The notes under the pieces were generated by a model, which was given only the letters and a program-made list of their open reading frames with translations, was not told the DNA's origin and ran no database searches. This document shows, in pieces, positions 1 to 11,890 of a stretch of DNA of 64,000 nt. The stretch is from Schistocephalus solidus (Eukaryota; Platyhelminthes; Cestoda; Diphyllobothriidea; Diphyllobothriidae): contig WEDG01001038.1 in assembly GCA_017591395.1 (NCBI GenBank), positions 62,001-126,000 of the forward strand, written 5' to 3'. The position numbers were made by a program, and so were the translations under genes. Each line of letters opens with the position of its first letter. Position 1 is the stretch's first letter.

Positions 1-3000
1 TAATTCCATAACCAGTTTTGCACTCTACTGTCGTTGTCCCCTTCTTAACCATGGACTGCTTTGTGTGTAGGTGCACCTGTAAACAAGGACTTGGGAGACA
101 GGACTCACCCGAAAACGAGCAAGACAGGACTCGTATAGAACGCTCTCCAGACACATTCTCGTAAGTTCTGAAGTGTGATTGATGCCAGCTGCACTCTCCT
201 CCATCTCCACGTTGAGAGCACCAGCATTCTTTTAAGTGTTCTTTGAAAAGGTGCAAAAGGATTTTACCTTTCGAACTAATTCCATCACGCGCTCTCCCTC
301 CCAAATAGGATAGGAATGAGCATCGATGAAGCCTGAAATTTAAAAAAGAGAACTAGTGGGCAGAGTATTCTGTGTAACTTAGTTATCTTCCGACGTGCGT
401 GCACTTTTTAGTAAGCAGCTGATCTAGTGTTCACTGCCTATAGGAAAATCACGTCTGTGAAGTCCGTTCTTCTGAGACTTCATTCTGTATAAAATGTTTT
501 GGTTTTTTGCATAAATGCAGTCATCTGGTTTTATTATTTGACAACAAGGGATTTAACCTGAAAATATGCAATGAATTTTGACTTAACATTAACGTATAAA
601 AAAAGGTACAAAAAAATGCAATCAAATCAAGGGCAACAAAATGTGTAAGTATATAATGTCGCAGACATACTAGAGCATTTTTGCATTGCCTTATGCCACT
701 GTGCGTTTACCAATGCGTTTAATTCAAAGTTTTCTTATTTAGGAAATATGGCTGTAGTTCACGCGAAATAATGATGCACATACTTCAATTACTTCTGGTT
801 AAATTCGCCATTGTGCAATAACTAAATTGTTTCTATTGTTAAGCTTTGTGAGGCTTGACTTGCATAAAAGCATTTGGCTGGCTAATTGATCCCTTTTCCC
901 GTGTTTCCAGTTTTCTAGAGCACTCGATGTGATATAATTTGATAAAATGTTTCGTTCGGTTTATTTTTATAATATGTGTTCCGCATTGAAAAATTACTAG
1001 GTTCTCTGTATTTATATCAATGAAGATAAACTGCATGAGAAAATTTACAAGGGATCAAAAAATCACACCCTATTTACAACACCAAAGAATGACTACGCAG
1101 ATACACAAATTTTCACCCGAGAAGCAGCCTTTTCCGTCTTGTATAAATGTCCGGACGTGCAGGGACCTTTACGTATATACAGGAAATAATTTTTATTTAA
1201 TACCGATTGGTCAAAAGCGCTAGATATGTATGTATGTATGCATGTATGTATGTATGTTTGGTCAAGATCAGCAGTCATCTCTCAGGCACCATTGTGCCCC
1301 TCAGTAATATCGAACACATTGCCAAAAACGAGGGTTGTTTTAATAACCATTTCCGACTCAATCACCAGCATAAGCCAGTTATATGCATTCCAGTTTGTGC
1401 ACCAACCGGCGTTTATACTTCTGACCACTCTGCATCTGCCGGCGGGGTGTGCGAGTGGTACATAAAACAAAACGCAACGATTGAGTCCCATAATGACTCT
1501 GTGAGCGAACTTCAATCAAATGGTCGATTTCAGGCTGAACTCAAAACCTTCAGACAACTTTGTTTTGATTTATTAATCTAAAACCAACGGTTATACTCCG
1601 TTCAGCTCAAATTAAATTGACATTTAATCTTTTTAAATCACTGGTCAACCAGTCAAAACCCTTTTGTGGTGGTATATGATCTGATAAATTAAAATAATGG
1701 TCTAGCGGAAAATGTGTGCACTCATTTGCTATTGCCATTATTTTATATAAATATCTGGAGGTATAGAAGTATTTTCCTTTTGTAGACGCGAGTGTACATT
1801 TTTAATAAAGCTTTAAATTATCCTGTGTTGAATACGTTTAAAAATATGTTAACTTGGGCCTATGCTAACCAAACTTCACACACAATACAACTAAAATAGC
1901 ATTTATTTAAGATTTTTAAAAGATCAACGGAAGGCTATATGCTAGTGCATAAATATTAATTCTTTGTATCAGTTATTCATACCAGGTAGGATTGTTCCAC
2001 CTTGACAGTCAATAACATTGGCGTACGTGTGCTTTGGGCAAATAATATGATTCTCCAGTCCATAAGAAAGAATATTCCCATCGCTGTTTGGAGTGGTTTA
2101 GAAATAATGATCAAACATCACGACCAGAATTGAAAGCAGATTCATTTTGGGTTGAAATGAACAAAGTAAAAATGATACGGGATAAAATAACTTAATTATT
2201 TCGAAAATTGGTAAGTTTCTAGCATCGAAACTTGACTTGATATAAGAGATCCTGTGCTGAACTGCGCATATAAGTAGCTTCAATTACAAAAATGGTATTT
2301 ACATTATGTACATTATGTGTATACATAAATAGCGTAATTAAATATGATGTTCTCACCTTCCAAAATTAGTCGTTAAGTCTCAGGACTTAAAACTGACTTT
2401 AGAATAACTAAATTAACTTTATAGTTTTTGTCAGCATACGTAGACTTATGAAATATGGGTGTCTTTGGTTCATACTCCAGAGACGCGTGATATCAGTCTC
2501 ATAATTTTTGTATTTAAAATGCAATCTTATGGTAAAATTTATGCACATTAAAACTGTTTAAGGTGCAATTGCTTTTGTGCTACAAACACAAAGGACAGTT
2601 TTCAAATTTATTCGCAATCTTAATTTTTGATTTTTTTCTTAGCCACTCAGAGGGTGTTCATTTTAGGATGCATAACGACATCAGTCATTGCAGAAATTTT
2701 ATGAATTTAAAATGTGTTTAATTATAAAAGCATTTGTACTTGCTATCATTTAGTAGCTTGCATAATTCATTTACTTTTTGGATGTTTTTATCGAACTAAA
2801 ACAGTTTTAGATCAGTTTATCCTCAACCATAATAATCGAAAAATCAATCTTCCTGACTATACTTAAATTTACTAAACGCCTCCATCTCCCTGCGGAACTG
2901 TAATCGATTTCTCTTGTTGGAAGTTGGAAGTCAGGATGAGGACCTTCTGTGGCCTTTGTGTATTTTTCTTTGTCGTGGAAAATGACCAAAATTAAGAAAT

Positions 3001-4585
3001 CATTGGTCAAATTTTCAGTTGGTGAGTAATGAACGTCATATTTAGACGATCAAAATTTACTTAACCTTGGGATGAAAATAAATTAATTTGTTTTATGATT
3101 TAAAGCAGAACTTAAGTATGCTTTTCGACTCTAGCCATGGTTAATAGCTTAAAAGAAGGCAATCACTTAACTTGTACATGCCCCCACGATATTTTTACGG
3201 AGTTATGATATTTAAAATAAATTGTGATAAATTCGGCCTGTCAGGTTAATTCCAAAAACTGACAAGTAACAATCTTATTACAAAGGAATACAAAAAAGGA
3301 AACCCAGACTTCAGAAAAACGTGCTCCGTGGGTGGAATACATTAAAACTTTAACAGTGGGTTTGCCTTCGGTTATCTTTTTTCTAAATTTCCAGCGTGCA
3401 TGTTCGCTTGAGCAAATATTTTCTTGTTTTGTTTGTTTTTTCGAAGTGTTTCTGTGTCAGATTCGTTCTATCAGCAGAGAATTTAAAGCTATCGTAAGTG
3501 CTCGCTAGATTTTAAAATAAATCTTGCCGTTTTATATTAAAGAGAAGTTTTTAGTTGCATTTTAAGTACAAAAATTCTCAGACTGAAAGTAGGTTTACCT
3601 ATTTTGAGTGTGACTTTATATTATTTTTTCGGCTAGATGGGTACACAGGAATATCGAACACAAGTTAAGTAGACAAAAAAAGGTTTTGGCACTGGACATT
3701 TATTTTAGATCAGAAGGTGCAGCTGAAGTTCACACCTCATTAGACAAAAGTGTTTTTGAGCATAAGATAAAAATCAAACTCTGGTATGCCGGAAACTATA
3801 AGAAAGTTCAAAAAAGCCATTTTGACAACCGTAAAATTTGTTCTACTTACCCGCATATTTGACTTTATGACACAGTGATATCGAAAGCTAACGTATGCTC
3901 GCCAAATTGTCTTTCGAATTTTTCAATGGGAAGTTTCGCTACTCTAAAAGCCATTTTATTCAGAAGTAAATAAATTTATTTAACATATTCGGAATGACGC
4001 AGAGCTACCAGTGTAAGAAGGTAAACACTTTCCTTAGATTAAGAGGAACCGTCGGATTTCAATAAAATTTGAACAGATCAGCTCATGTAAACTAAGTTTA
4101 CAAACGCCAAAATTAAAAATTTCATTCTTCTACAAACAAACTTACGTAAATATTTTGCTTAATTAGAGCCTTTGACTTTTAATCTCGGAGAATATGGAAT
4201 AATATTTTCCCTGTATTAAACTGTGGCTTGTTCCTAAGATTTTAAACTTGATGTTACCTCCATGAATAATGTGAAACAATACTTTATTTACACAGAGGTA
4301 ATTTTGCACCCACTTCTTTCGCTTGTAGCTGGCAAGCACAATGATTAAAGCTTTTGATGTCAGAAATAACTTGTTTCTCCAAATATGTAAAACGAAGTTA
4401 ATTTATGGATGTATTTAAAAGGCAAATAAAACAGAATACGCACCTGTCCAAATTATTGCATATTTGTCGAAAGAATCTGGCTCACCGGTCACACAAAACA
4501 TGTCATATCCATCAACCATATATGGAAGTTGCTGGTTTCTAGTTACATTTACGATTTGCGATATGTTGCGTAGCAAAGTTGTCAT
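1..4585 (-). CDS. AMDHD1: Imidazolonepropionase-like gene, copy A, 5' exons (partial)
   Basis: Amidohydrolase of histidine breakdown; the family converts imidazolone propionate to formiminoglutamate. Exons on the minus strand: E1 4585-4444 (begins MTTLLRNISQIV), E2 2083-1983 (ends IDCQGGTILP), E3 332-268 (GFIDAHSYPIWEGERV), E4 228-109 (NAGALNVEMEESAAGINHT), E5 76-1 (MVKKGTTTVECKTGYGI), continuing off the window. All boundaries are AG and GT; introns 3 and 4 are 39 and 32 nt. The order ILPG-FIDAH, GGGI-like, AGTTLVE-like and ECKSGYG-like blocks follows AMDHD1/HutI. Two defects: E1 ends in phase 1 while E2 needs phase 2, a 1-nt deletion relative to copy B near 4451; and the metal-binding HxH of the family (DAHTHP) reads DAHSYP (codon 312-310). 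No stop occurs in about 205 codons, so constraint lasted longer here than in copy B. It may be a recent pseudogene or a non-catalytic paralogue. The acceptor lies directly before the first ATG. Confidence 0.8.
1224..1258. repeat. TATG microsatellite in intron 2 of copy A
   Basis: A run of eight TATG-type tetranucleotide units, one changed to CATG. Copy B lacks it at the matching position (near 58690-58720), so it expanded after the copies separated. Confidence 0.85.
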
Positions 4586-5935
4586 CTAAAATGTAAATAA
4601 AGAAAAGAAGTTCTTGTTTTTCCGTGGTTGATTTGTTAAAAAATAAACAGTTAAAAATGGTACATTTATAGGCAATGAAAAATTATCAAGAGTTAATAGG
4701 TCATCGTGATACGGACCTTTATAAATTCAACAAGGACACTTACTGACGGATTGTTGTAGAAAACACAAACAAATATAATATTTCAGCCAGTGAACAGATG
4801 TTTATATCGATCTGCTCACTAGCACATCACTAAAAGTCCTTTTTCTCTGCCCTACCAGCACCAGCCAAGCCTAGCCCCCTCTTGTACTAAACCAGAAAAA
4901 TATCAGTCAGATTATGGGTTTTTTATTTTTCGTTAAACTTTTCCTGTTCTCTTTATAGGTTTGCATTCGTTGCCAGCTAAGGCACGCACAGAATACTGCT
5001 GTTAATGAGAGTATGCCAATTAGAAAGTTTTATTTGAGTTCTCAGCAGAAGTACACTAACTTGCAGTTTAAAAACTCATGATTTGAAATCGGAGTATCTT
5101 CTTCTTCAAAATAAATTCTATGTCTATGCAGTTTTAAAATGTGTATTAAATCTGTAGATTGGTAAGCCGCTATTAACAGCATGGAGGGCAGGAACTTAAA
5201 AGTACAGATATGGGTCATCTCAACTTAAACAAAAAGTTTATTTTAAAAATGTTTCCTTTTTGGTCTCCGTCATAAAGCAATCGTCGTAAAGTAAAAGTAA
5301 TACAACAAAAACAAAAATGAGAATTGCAAGGTGCATAAATATACCACTCAATTAGGTCGTGTGTATAATTGTAAAAAATAGTATATAAAAACAAAGTTCA
5401 AGCGACTTTGGTCAAATTGATAAACGTTTCATTTTTTCATATTTTTGGGATTTTCCTTTGATAACTTTTGCAAAGAACAACTGGGCAACCACTAGCGCCT
5501 GCGAAACGATAGACTTTAACTTCTAGATATTTTGCCTTATCACGAAATTTTACCGCATGGCTTCCATGCATTCTTTGTTTTCCGTGTTGCATTTCAGTTT
5601 AGGATTGCTTTTTCTTACAGCGTTTATATTGAATCATTTTATGTTTTAAAAATTGTTGCGGTTTAAAATATAGATATTTAGTAGAAACGTGCATTAACTT
5701 CCCCCACTCCAGGAAATATATGCTATCAGCAATGATGACGATTTTGGTTCACTTGCAGAAGGAAGCGATGACAATCATAAAATTGAAAAAAACATTTCCA
5801 ATGCATTTTTATAAAAATAAGGTTTTTTAAGTATTCGTCAAAGATTCTGGATATGGTTTTTTTAGAATCGCGTTGGAGCGCTCTTCTGATATCATCACTG
5901 ACAAACCAGCACAGGGCACTTCTGTACGGCCAGTA
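4586..5935. repeat. 5' flank of copy A, part of the segmental duplication
   Basis: No coding segment is recognised. The sequence aligns with 62602-63870 (copy B) and 47615-48955 (copy C), for example around the shared words near 5160-5210, 5540-5600 and 5870-5930. It is more diverged from B and C than those are from each other. It marks the outer part of the duplicated block upstream of the imidazolonepropionase exons. Confidence 0.75.
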
Positions 5936-5939
5936 CTAT

Positions 5940-8180
5940 TTGGATCAGTTGGACTCTAGGTGGCTGGATTAGCAGTTTCTGATAAGTGAACAAACGGATT
6001 GTTTTTTGAGCGCCCACGTGGCACTATCAAAAGGAAGACAGCACAGACATTGCGCTCTTCGCCACTCTTAAGGGGTAAGAGTATGGTTTTGGGGGGAGGG
6101 GTAATTGTCAGCACACCATGGTTCTTTTGGGGTTCCCCATCTTGCAAGGCTACACCATTGAGACAGTAGCTTCTACTGTTGGTTGATTGGGTGGGTTGCC
6201 AAAGTGAATTATTGGACACTTATCGACGATGAACTACAGAAGTCAACCGACCACTCAGTGAAATGATTTATATTTATCTGTCGTCTATTTCATCGGCAGG
6301 TGTCCGCATTATACTACATATAAACATATCTTTGGCCACTTCTGCTACTTCAAAGTCAATAAATCTGACAGAATCATTCACGTTTGTTAAGGACAGAATT
6401 GCTCCTAATAATGAACCCTGGGGGGCGCTAATCTTGACTGCAGAATATGTTGGCTTTTCTCAACCAGTGCACATAATCTGGCGCTGACTCACAAGGAAAA
6501 TTTCCATCTGTTTGAGGGGGTGACCTCTGATTCCTATTCTTTCTAGCTTGTGCAGTAGTTTCGGGTAAGACACAGTGTCGAAGGCGATTCGAGAGTCAAT
6601 GAAGGCGATGTTAACCATGAGCCTAACTTCGAGAGCTCAGCTCAAGCTCTTGAGAAAAGTTAGCAAGTACTTAATCCAGGATCACCTTTTTCCGAACACG
6701 TGTTGCCAGTCTGAAAATAGTTTGTGAGTTTCTATGAACTGTACAAAATCTCTCTTAAAGGATCCTCTCCGTGATTGTACCGAGGATGCATGTCACGCTT
6801 ATGGGCCTGTAAATGATCACCGACACCCCGATACTACTTTTGTTTACGGGATTTATATGTCGCAGGTCGCAATCAAAGGGCAGTTTTCCAGAGTAAAATG
6901 AAGTTTGAAAGACCACTGGTGGATGCAAGGAAAGTTTAGTGACGAGGTTTTCGAGAAGATTCATTGGATTTCCGTCCGTTCCAACAGATTTCGACCCCAT
7001 CACATCCTTCTGCTTATCTTGGATAGGAAGTTCTGAAAACTGGATATAACTGACGCTTGGAAAGTGCAGTTTGTCTGAGTAGAGATTTAGAACTTTTGCA
7101 TTTTTTGTGCAGACTGACCGGAAAGCTATAGAAGTGTTTTTGTCATTATAAATGCTTCCTCCTTAACTCCTTTTAACGGTTGCTATAAAGCCACCCAGGT
7201 CGCTTGCTCTGGTTGACGTTTTTCAGAGAGCAATGGTTGTCAATGAGTTTCAGTAGAGCATCAGCGCTCAACATACCCGAACATTGGCGTTTAGTTGTGT
7301 TCCATTTAGCAGTTCACATCCAATTTACGGTTAACTTGCCAAATGTCATGCTTATTTTCGCTGTTATCGTGCGTTATGCGTCGATTTCGATATACAGCCA
7401 GAAGGCCTGATTTATTTATCGATTAGTTTTATCAACTTAAGTCTGTTCGCTCAAAACATTGGGCATTACTCATATTGTTCTTGAGTAAGTTATTTCATCT
7501 TCACCATGATTTTAAGTGGTCACGATCCTGATGTTCATCTGTTATCGTCACTCCTTTTTGTGATCCAGAATTATTTCGGAACTTTTTTTTCGACATATGG
7601 CTGGGAAGCTAGTTAAGGAAGCCATGAAAAGTATAACGGCCACTGTGACATGGTTTTAAGGTCAGACTGCCATTAATTCTATGAATTTGAAACGGTTCCC
7701 GTTTATGGTAATATTTTCCTCTGCTAAAAAAACATACAAAACTGTTTTCGTATCGTCCTCTTTTTTTAACATCACGTTGAAATGTTCCCGACTTCAATGA
7801 GTTCCTCCGTTTTGTTACCCTGTGAATGATTCCTTTGGGCAACGCTAAATTATCATTCCCAGACGAAGGTCTTTGAGGCTTTTTATTTTGGACCTCCGTA
7901 AGCTGTAAAAATTTCACCTTGTATTACTTGCCTTGGGGTGAGAGCATTCGTGATATTTAACGTCCTCTCTCACAGAGCAGCGTATCGGGTTTCAATCTTA
8001 TTGGCTGAATTATCGATTGTCTCTGCCACTAGCGAAGGAATATCGTGGTCAGATCTCCCGCACTTCTTAGATTATTTACGCGACCTCTACGAATCTTTCC
8101 TCGCTTTGACCTTTATCATCCTAATGATGCCAGGGATAAGCTCTTCGGTCATCTCATGCTAATGGTTGCTCCTGTAAGTT
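5940..8180 (-). mobile_element. CR1/Jockey-like LINE (family R), degraded, copy next to AMDHD1 copy A
   Basis: Minus-strand ORF2 remains of a non-LTR retrotransposon. RT blocks read in order from high to low coordinates: GTDGNPMNLLENLVTKLSLH with YRPISVTCILG (7003-6755), then FIDSRIAFDTV, APQGSLLGAI and a YADD-region remnant (6700-6250). The text between about 7320 and 7020 matches the endonuclease-RT linker of the copy at 49310-51660; the endonuclease core present there (50080-50790) is missing here. Several stops and frameshifts interrupt the frame, so it is inactive. The same element sits on the same side of AMDHD1 copies A and C, so its insertion predates the duplication. Clade assignment is inferred from motifs only. 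Confidence 0.75.
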
Positions 8181-8184
8181 TATA

Positions 8185-8560
8185 ACGGTCCGCTCAGTTC
8201 AGTAAATTTGACGAAAAATAGGCTTAGAACTCCCAAAGTCCTAATTCTCAGAATAAATGTCAAGAACTAAAAACAATGTCAAGAAATTGCAGTCACGTTA
8301 AGGTAGACAGAGAACATAGTACACTAGTGTCGTAAATTTAGGTAGTAACATAATCCACTTGATGCTGCAGCATATTTAGAATAATCTGATGCTAAAATAT
8401 CACCACGCCACAGCCGTGGATGACGAAGTTGTATCTATGTAAAGCAAGCGCTGGCATTTCGGTCCTCAGACCATCCACAATTTACTGCTGTTTAAGAGAT
8501 CTGTTGGCTTCAAATTAGCTTAAAAAGGCACTTTTCACTAGTTGGCTGTGTCTATCACCC
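8185..8560 (-). mobile_element. 3' end of LINE family P (minus strand), fragment
   Basis: The left edge (CAGTTCAGT then GAAAAATAGGCTTA) matches the 3' ends of family P copies at 15795 and 51670 in the same orientation. No coding frame survives. Confidence 0.5.
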
Positions 8561-10790
8561 GCCCAATACCAGTGAGGATTTAATATTTGTTTCTCACAAG
8601 CATTTCAAGCCGCAGCTCACATGAATTTTGTGCATTGTTTAATTGCAGGTGATTTCAACCTTCCTAAAAATTCAATGCTTGCCGGTCCCTTCCGGACACA
8701 TACATTTCGAGGACTTACTAAAGGCCGTAGATATCGGTATGTGAATTCAGGTTGTTAACTCACCTACCCGAGGACCAAGCATACTTGATTTTATATTCTG
8801 CAGAGGTTGCCTGTCTTTGACAGTGTCATCATTAGCCAACGTTTGGTGCTCAGACAACAAAATCGTTGTTTCTACCCTTTAATTTGTAACCGATAAAACG
8901 TTTTCAAAAATATACATTTTTTGTTGATTTGTGATTAGCACCTTTGAGTAAATTATTGATATATCTTAATTTCCACGACTGGTCTGATTTCTTTTTATGT
9001 CAGGATGTAAAATCTGTACCGGTATGCCCGAATGAAGTTTTGGATCCACTAATTTCTCGTTATGTTTCCCTTAAGAAATTTATAAATGTCACGAATGACG
9101 TTTATTTCCCTTTATCTTTCCACCGTAGGTTCTATAAACACTCTCGTCAATTCCATTTGCAAAAACGAAATTTCCGTTCGGCCATTGATTCTACGTATTT
9201 TTGAGCAGGCAACGAAGCTATCGGAAGAAATGCGGCTAGCGGCTGAGGTTAAATTTGTAGAAAACCGTTTGTAAATGTCGCGAAACCTTTTTCACGCGCA
9301 ATGAGAACCTATAGAAAAACATGGCATCCCGTCCTTCTAGGCGCCGTTGTCGATCTTATAGTAGATGACAAATTGGCGGTCGATGGTTTGAACGTTTTCA
9401 TGTTCAGAAGATTTATGGGAAATGCGGCCGCTTCTCCTCTGACCATCCAAGTTTGCACCGGTGCTGTCCTCGAAACCATAACGTTTTACCCTCTGGGATA
9501 TAACCGTAGCCATTCGACGTTTTCGCCAATCTCATAGTCCTGGACCAGTCGGCGTAAAGATCAGTATTATAAGGGCAGATGCTTCTGAAACTTTTTCGTC
9601 CCTTCTGTGTCAGATATTTAATCTAGCTCTTGATAGTGAAACCTTTCTTAGTGTGTTGGAAGGAATCGCACATTCTACCTATCCCCAAACACGGCCAATC
9701 TACGCATTTGACGATCTTCGGCCAATCAATACACTCTCCGCAGCTTCAAAATTCCTGGAGACCTCAATCAAAGATAATATGCTGCATCACTGAACCGAGA
9801 ATAACTTACTGATTGCAGCCCAGCATGGGTTCCTCAAAACAAGGTCGTGTGATACCTGTCAGCTCTTCTACTTTGATCAAGTTATATAATCTAGGGAAAA
9901 TGGATTTGAAATTTACATAGTCCATTTTGATTTTACCAAGGCCTTCAATCGTCTTGACCAGGCCCTACTTCTCCTGAAAGTCTCCTCTTTCGGTTAATGT
10001 GATGAACTGCTGAACTTGATATCTCCTTTCCTCAGCTCTCGCACACAACATGTTAAGATCTTCAATGTTGTATAAAACCCCGCACGTGTGGTGAGTGGAG
10101 TATTTCAGGGAAGTGTGCTTGGCCCAATTTATTTTGTCTTTTTATCAAGTATGTACCAGGTTTATTTTGAATATGGTAGGCCCTTTATGTATGCCGAAGA
10201 TATGAAAGTTGCCTTTCGATACAAGCTTGCAGATTGCGACACAATGCTTGATCTATTAAAAATGATCTTTGAGGCCTTTGCCCAGTCGTGCTGCACATCT
10301 CACCTTTCCTTTCTTTAACCAAATGCGCCGTTTTGGGATGTGGCGAGGACCATCAGCCTCAACTAAGCATAGATGATTCCCATCTAAATGTGCCTGGCGT
10401 TGTTAAGGATCATGGCATTTCATATTCCAACAGTCGCAATCTTTTAGAGCATTGTGCCCTGATTGTCTCCAAAAGCACGCAGAACTACCGGGTTTATTTT
10501 CCGAAATTTGAAAAAAATTGATGTTAGACTCCGTCTTTATTAAAATGAACCTTTGGCCTGACCTGGAATACTGCTCATTTCTGTACAACCTTCCGCACGC
10601 TAGTGAACGGAAGGAAAGAGAATCGGTCCAGAACTTCTTAACGAAAAGAATTTCATCGTTTGTGCACCGTGGTCTGTCGAATGAAGAACGCTGTGGGCTT
10701 ATAAACCTTGATCCCTTATGGTTAAGCCGAGTGCAGAAGGGAACCTTTTACTTTTTAAGCTTTTGAATAGCCTTAGATTTAATCTCCTTT
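8560..10790 (+). mobile_element. LINE family Q, endonuclease end plus reverse transcriptase, degraded
   Basis: Plus-strand non-LTR retrotransposon ORF2. The endonuclease C-terminal half is visible at 8560-8880 (VYHPPNT, IAGDFNLP, PTRGPSILDFIF in mixed frames). A linker follows at 8944-9270 (LISRYVSLKKFINV, LSFHRRF). The RT palm follows at 9540-10170 (PGPVGVKISIIRADA, RPINTL, NGFEIYIVHFDFTKAF-like, GVFQGSVLGPIYFVFLSS), then YAEDMKVAF at 10190-10215 in place of YADD. The thumb is at 10518-10766 (PDLEYCSFLYN, LSNEERCGLINLDPLWL). Many stops and frameshifts interrupt it. The homologous linker and RT at 54030-53050 on the minus strand are better preserved and confirm the frame. The reading YAEDM implies loss of one catalytic aspartate. 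Confidence 0.8.
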
Positions 10791-11375
10791 CCAGTGTGAG
10801 GTAGTTAGGGTTTCCCTCGGTGCAGCAGTCATAGCAATGTATTTGTATTTCTTCCAGCTGCTCGCAAATTTAAGTGTCTTCGATTCTTTTCGGTAAAAAC
10901 CATAGCCATGTGAAATAAACAACCCCATAATGCAAACATCCTGTGAAGTTTTTCTTTTGTTTAAGAAAAATATTACTAGTTTTTTGCATTCAAAACAGCT
11001 GCCAAGAATTCCAGGTGCCGACACGGTAGGATTTGTTTTCCAGTTCGATGGAGTGCATGCAATCTGAACTCGATCCCAGGTCTTACCTTGAGGGCTATGG
11101 CACCATCTCTGCAGCCTGCAACCGTTGAATTTTTCAGGCAGAGAGTAAGCAACCATCCACTGATGCACTCTTGCCTGGGGTAGAATCCCGGTTGCTAAAA
11201 AAGACAGAGAGACTGCAAACAGTGTGCACATGTGTTAGCGCTTCCCTGACCTGAATTCCTGTTATCTAACTGACAGCAGATTTTTCTCCTGAAAAACATA
11301 AAGATAGGAAATATATTTATAAAGATATATATTCAGGAGTTTTTTACTCCCAGCCTGATCCCCACGGAATATTTT
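10790..11375. repeat. Dispersed repeat, similar to 26810-27055
   Basis: The stretch around 10880-11000 (TTCTTTTCGGTAAAAACCAT, then TATTACTAGTTTTTTGCATT) aligns with 26835-26945 in the same orientation. No coding potential is recognised; open frames on the minus strand are not conserved in the second copy. It follows directly on the RT thumb of LINE Q, so it may be its 3' untranslated region. Confidence 0.45.
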
Positions 11376-11377
11376 AT

Positions 11378-11890
11378 CTAATTATTATTATTATTATTAA
11401 TTGTATATATATCCCCAAGAGTACCCCATAATTAAAAAATTACTATCTCTGTTTAACTAAATACAAAGTGGATAATTGCTGCAATATGTGAACAGCTATA
11501 TGATCAGCAGAAATGAGTAGTATGGTAGGCAAATGCGATTAAGAACGAATCGCCAATTTTTAAAATAATAGTCAACAATCTTTGGAATATACGGTTAACT
11601 AGGAAAAAAGCAATACAAAAATCTTACGGTTAAATCAGGAGCAACCCACGAATTTCAAAAAAAACAACGAGAAAAAACGGTTTCCATAAAAAATTACAAG
11701 CTAGAGTTGATGGGATATGTAAGTATACAATAGGACAGCACTGTGATGTTAACGACGACGTATGAGGGTTCGGAACGATCCTTGGTGGGTGAGAGATAAT
11801 ATAACAGTCAGAGCAACTGTTTATACACAATATGGAGGTGAGGGAAAAGGAAATAATCGTAGACAACAGTGTCGAAACGAAGAGTTCTTG
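11378..11890 (-). mobile_element. 3' part of repeat family T, minus strand
   Basis: 11450-11890 aligns with 61345-61765 almost throughout, for example AAATACAAAGTGGATAATTG and GTATGAGGGTTCGG. By comparison with the 61 kb copy, sense is minus and the 3' end lies at the left, where an (ATT)n tract at 11378-11400 takes the place of the (ATTT)n tail. It abuts LINE P at 11890. Confidence 0.6.

Noticed and set aside
1207..1581. 124-codon plus-strand frame in intron 2 of copy A
   Set aside because: It includes a TATG microsatellite, and the matching region of copy B (58690-59040) does not keep the frame.
2807..3010. Possible extra exon of copy A (LTNDFLILVIFHDK...)
   Set aside because: The corresponding region of copy B has a stop and shifts, no acceptor precedes it, and exons 1 and 2 of copy B join in frame without it.
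1..4585. Bacterial HutI acquired by horizontal transfer
   Set aside because: The gene has spliceosomal introns with consistent phases and its motifs are closest to the animal AMDHD1 form; nothing suggests transfer.
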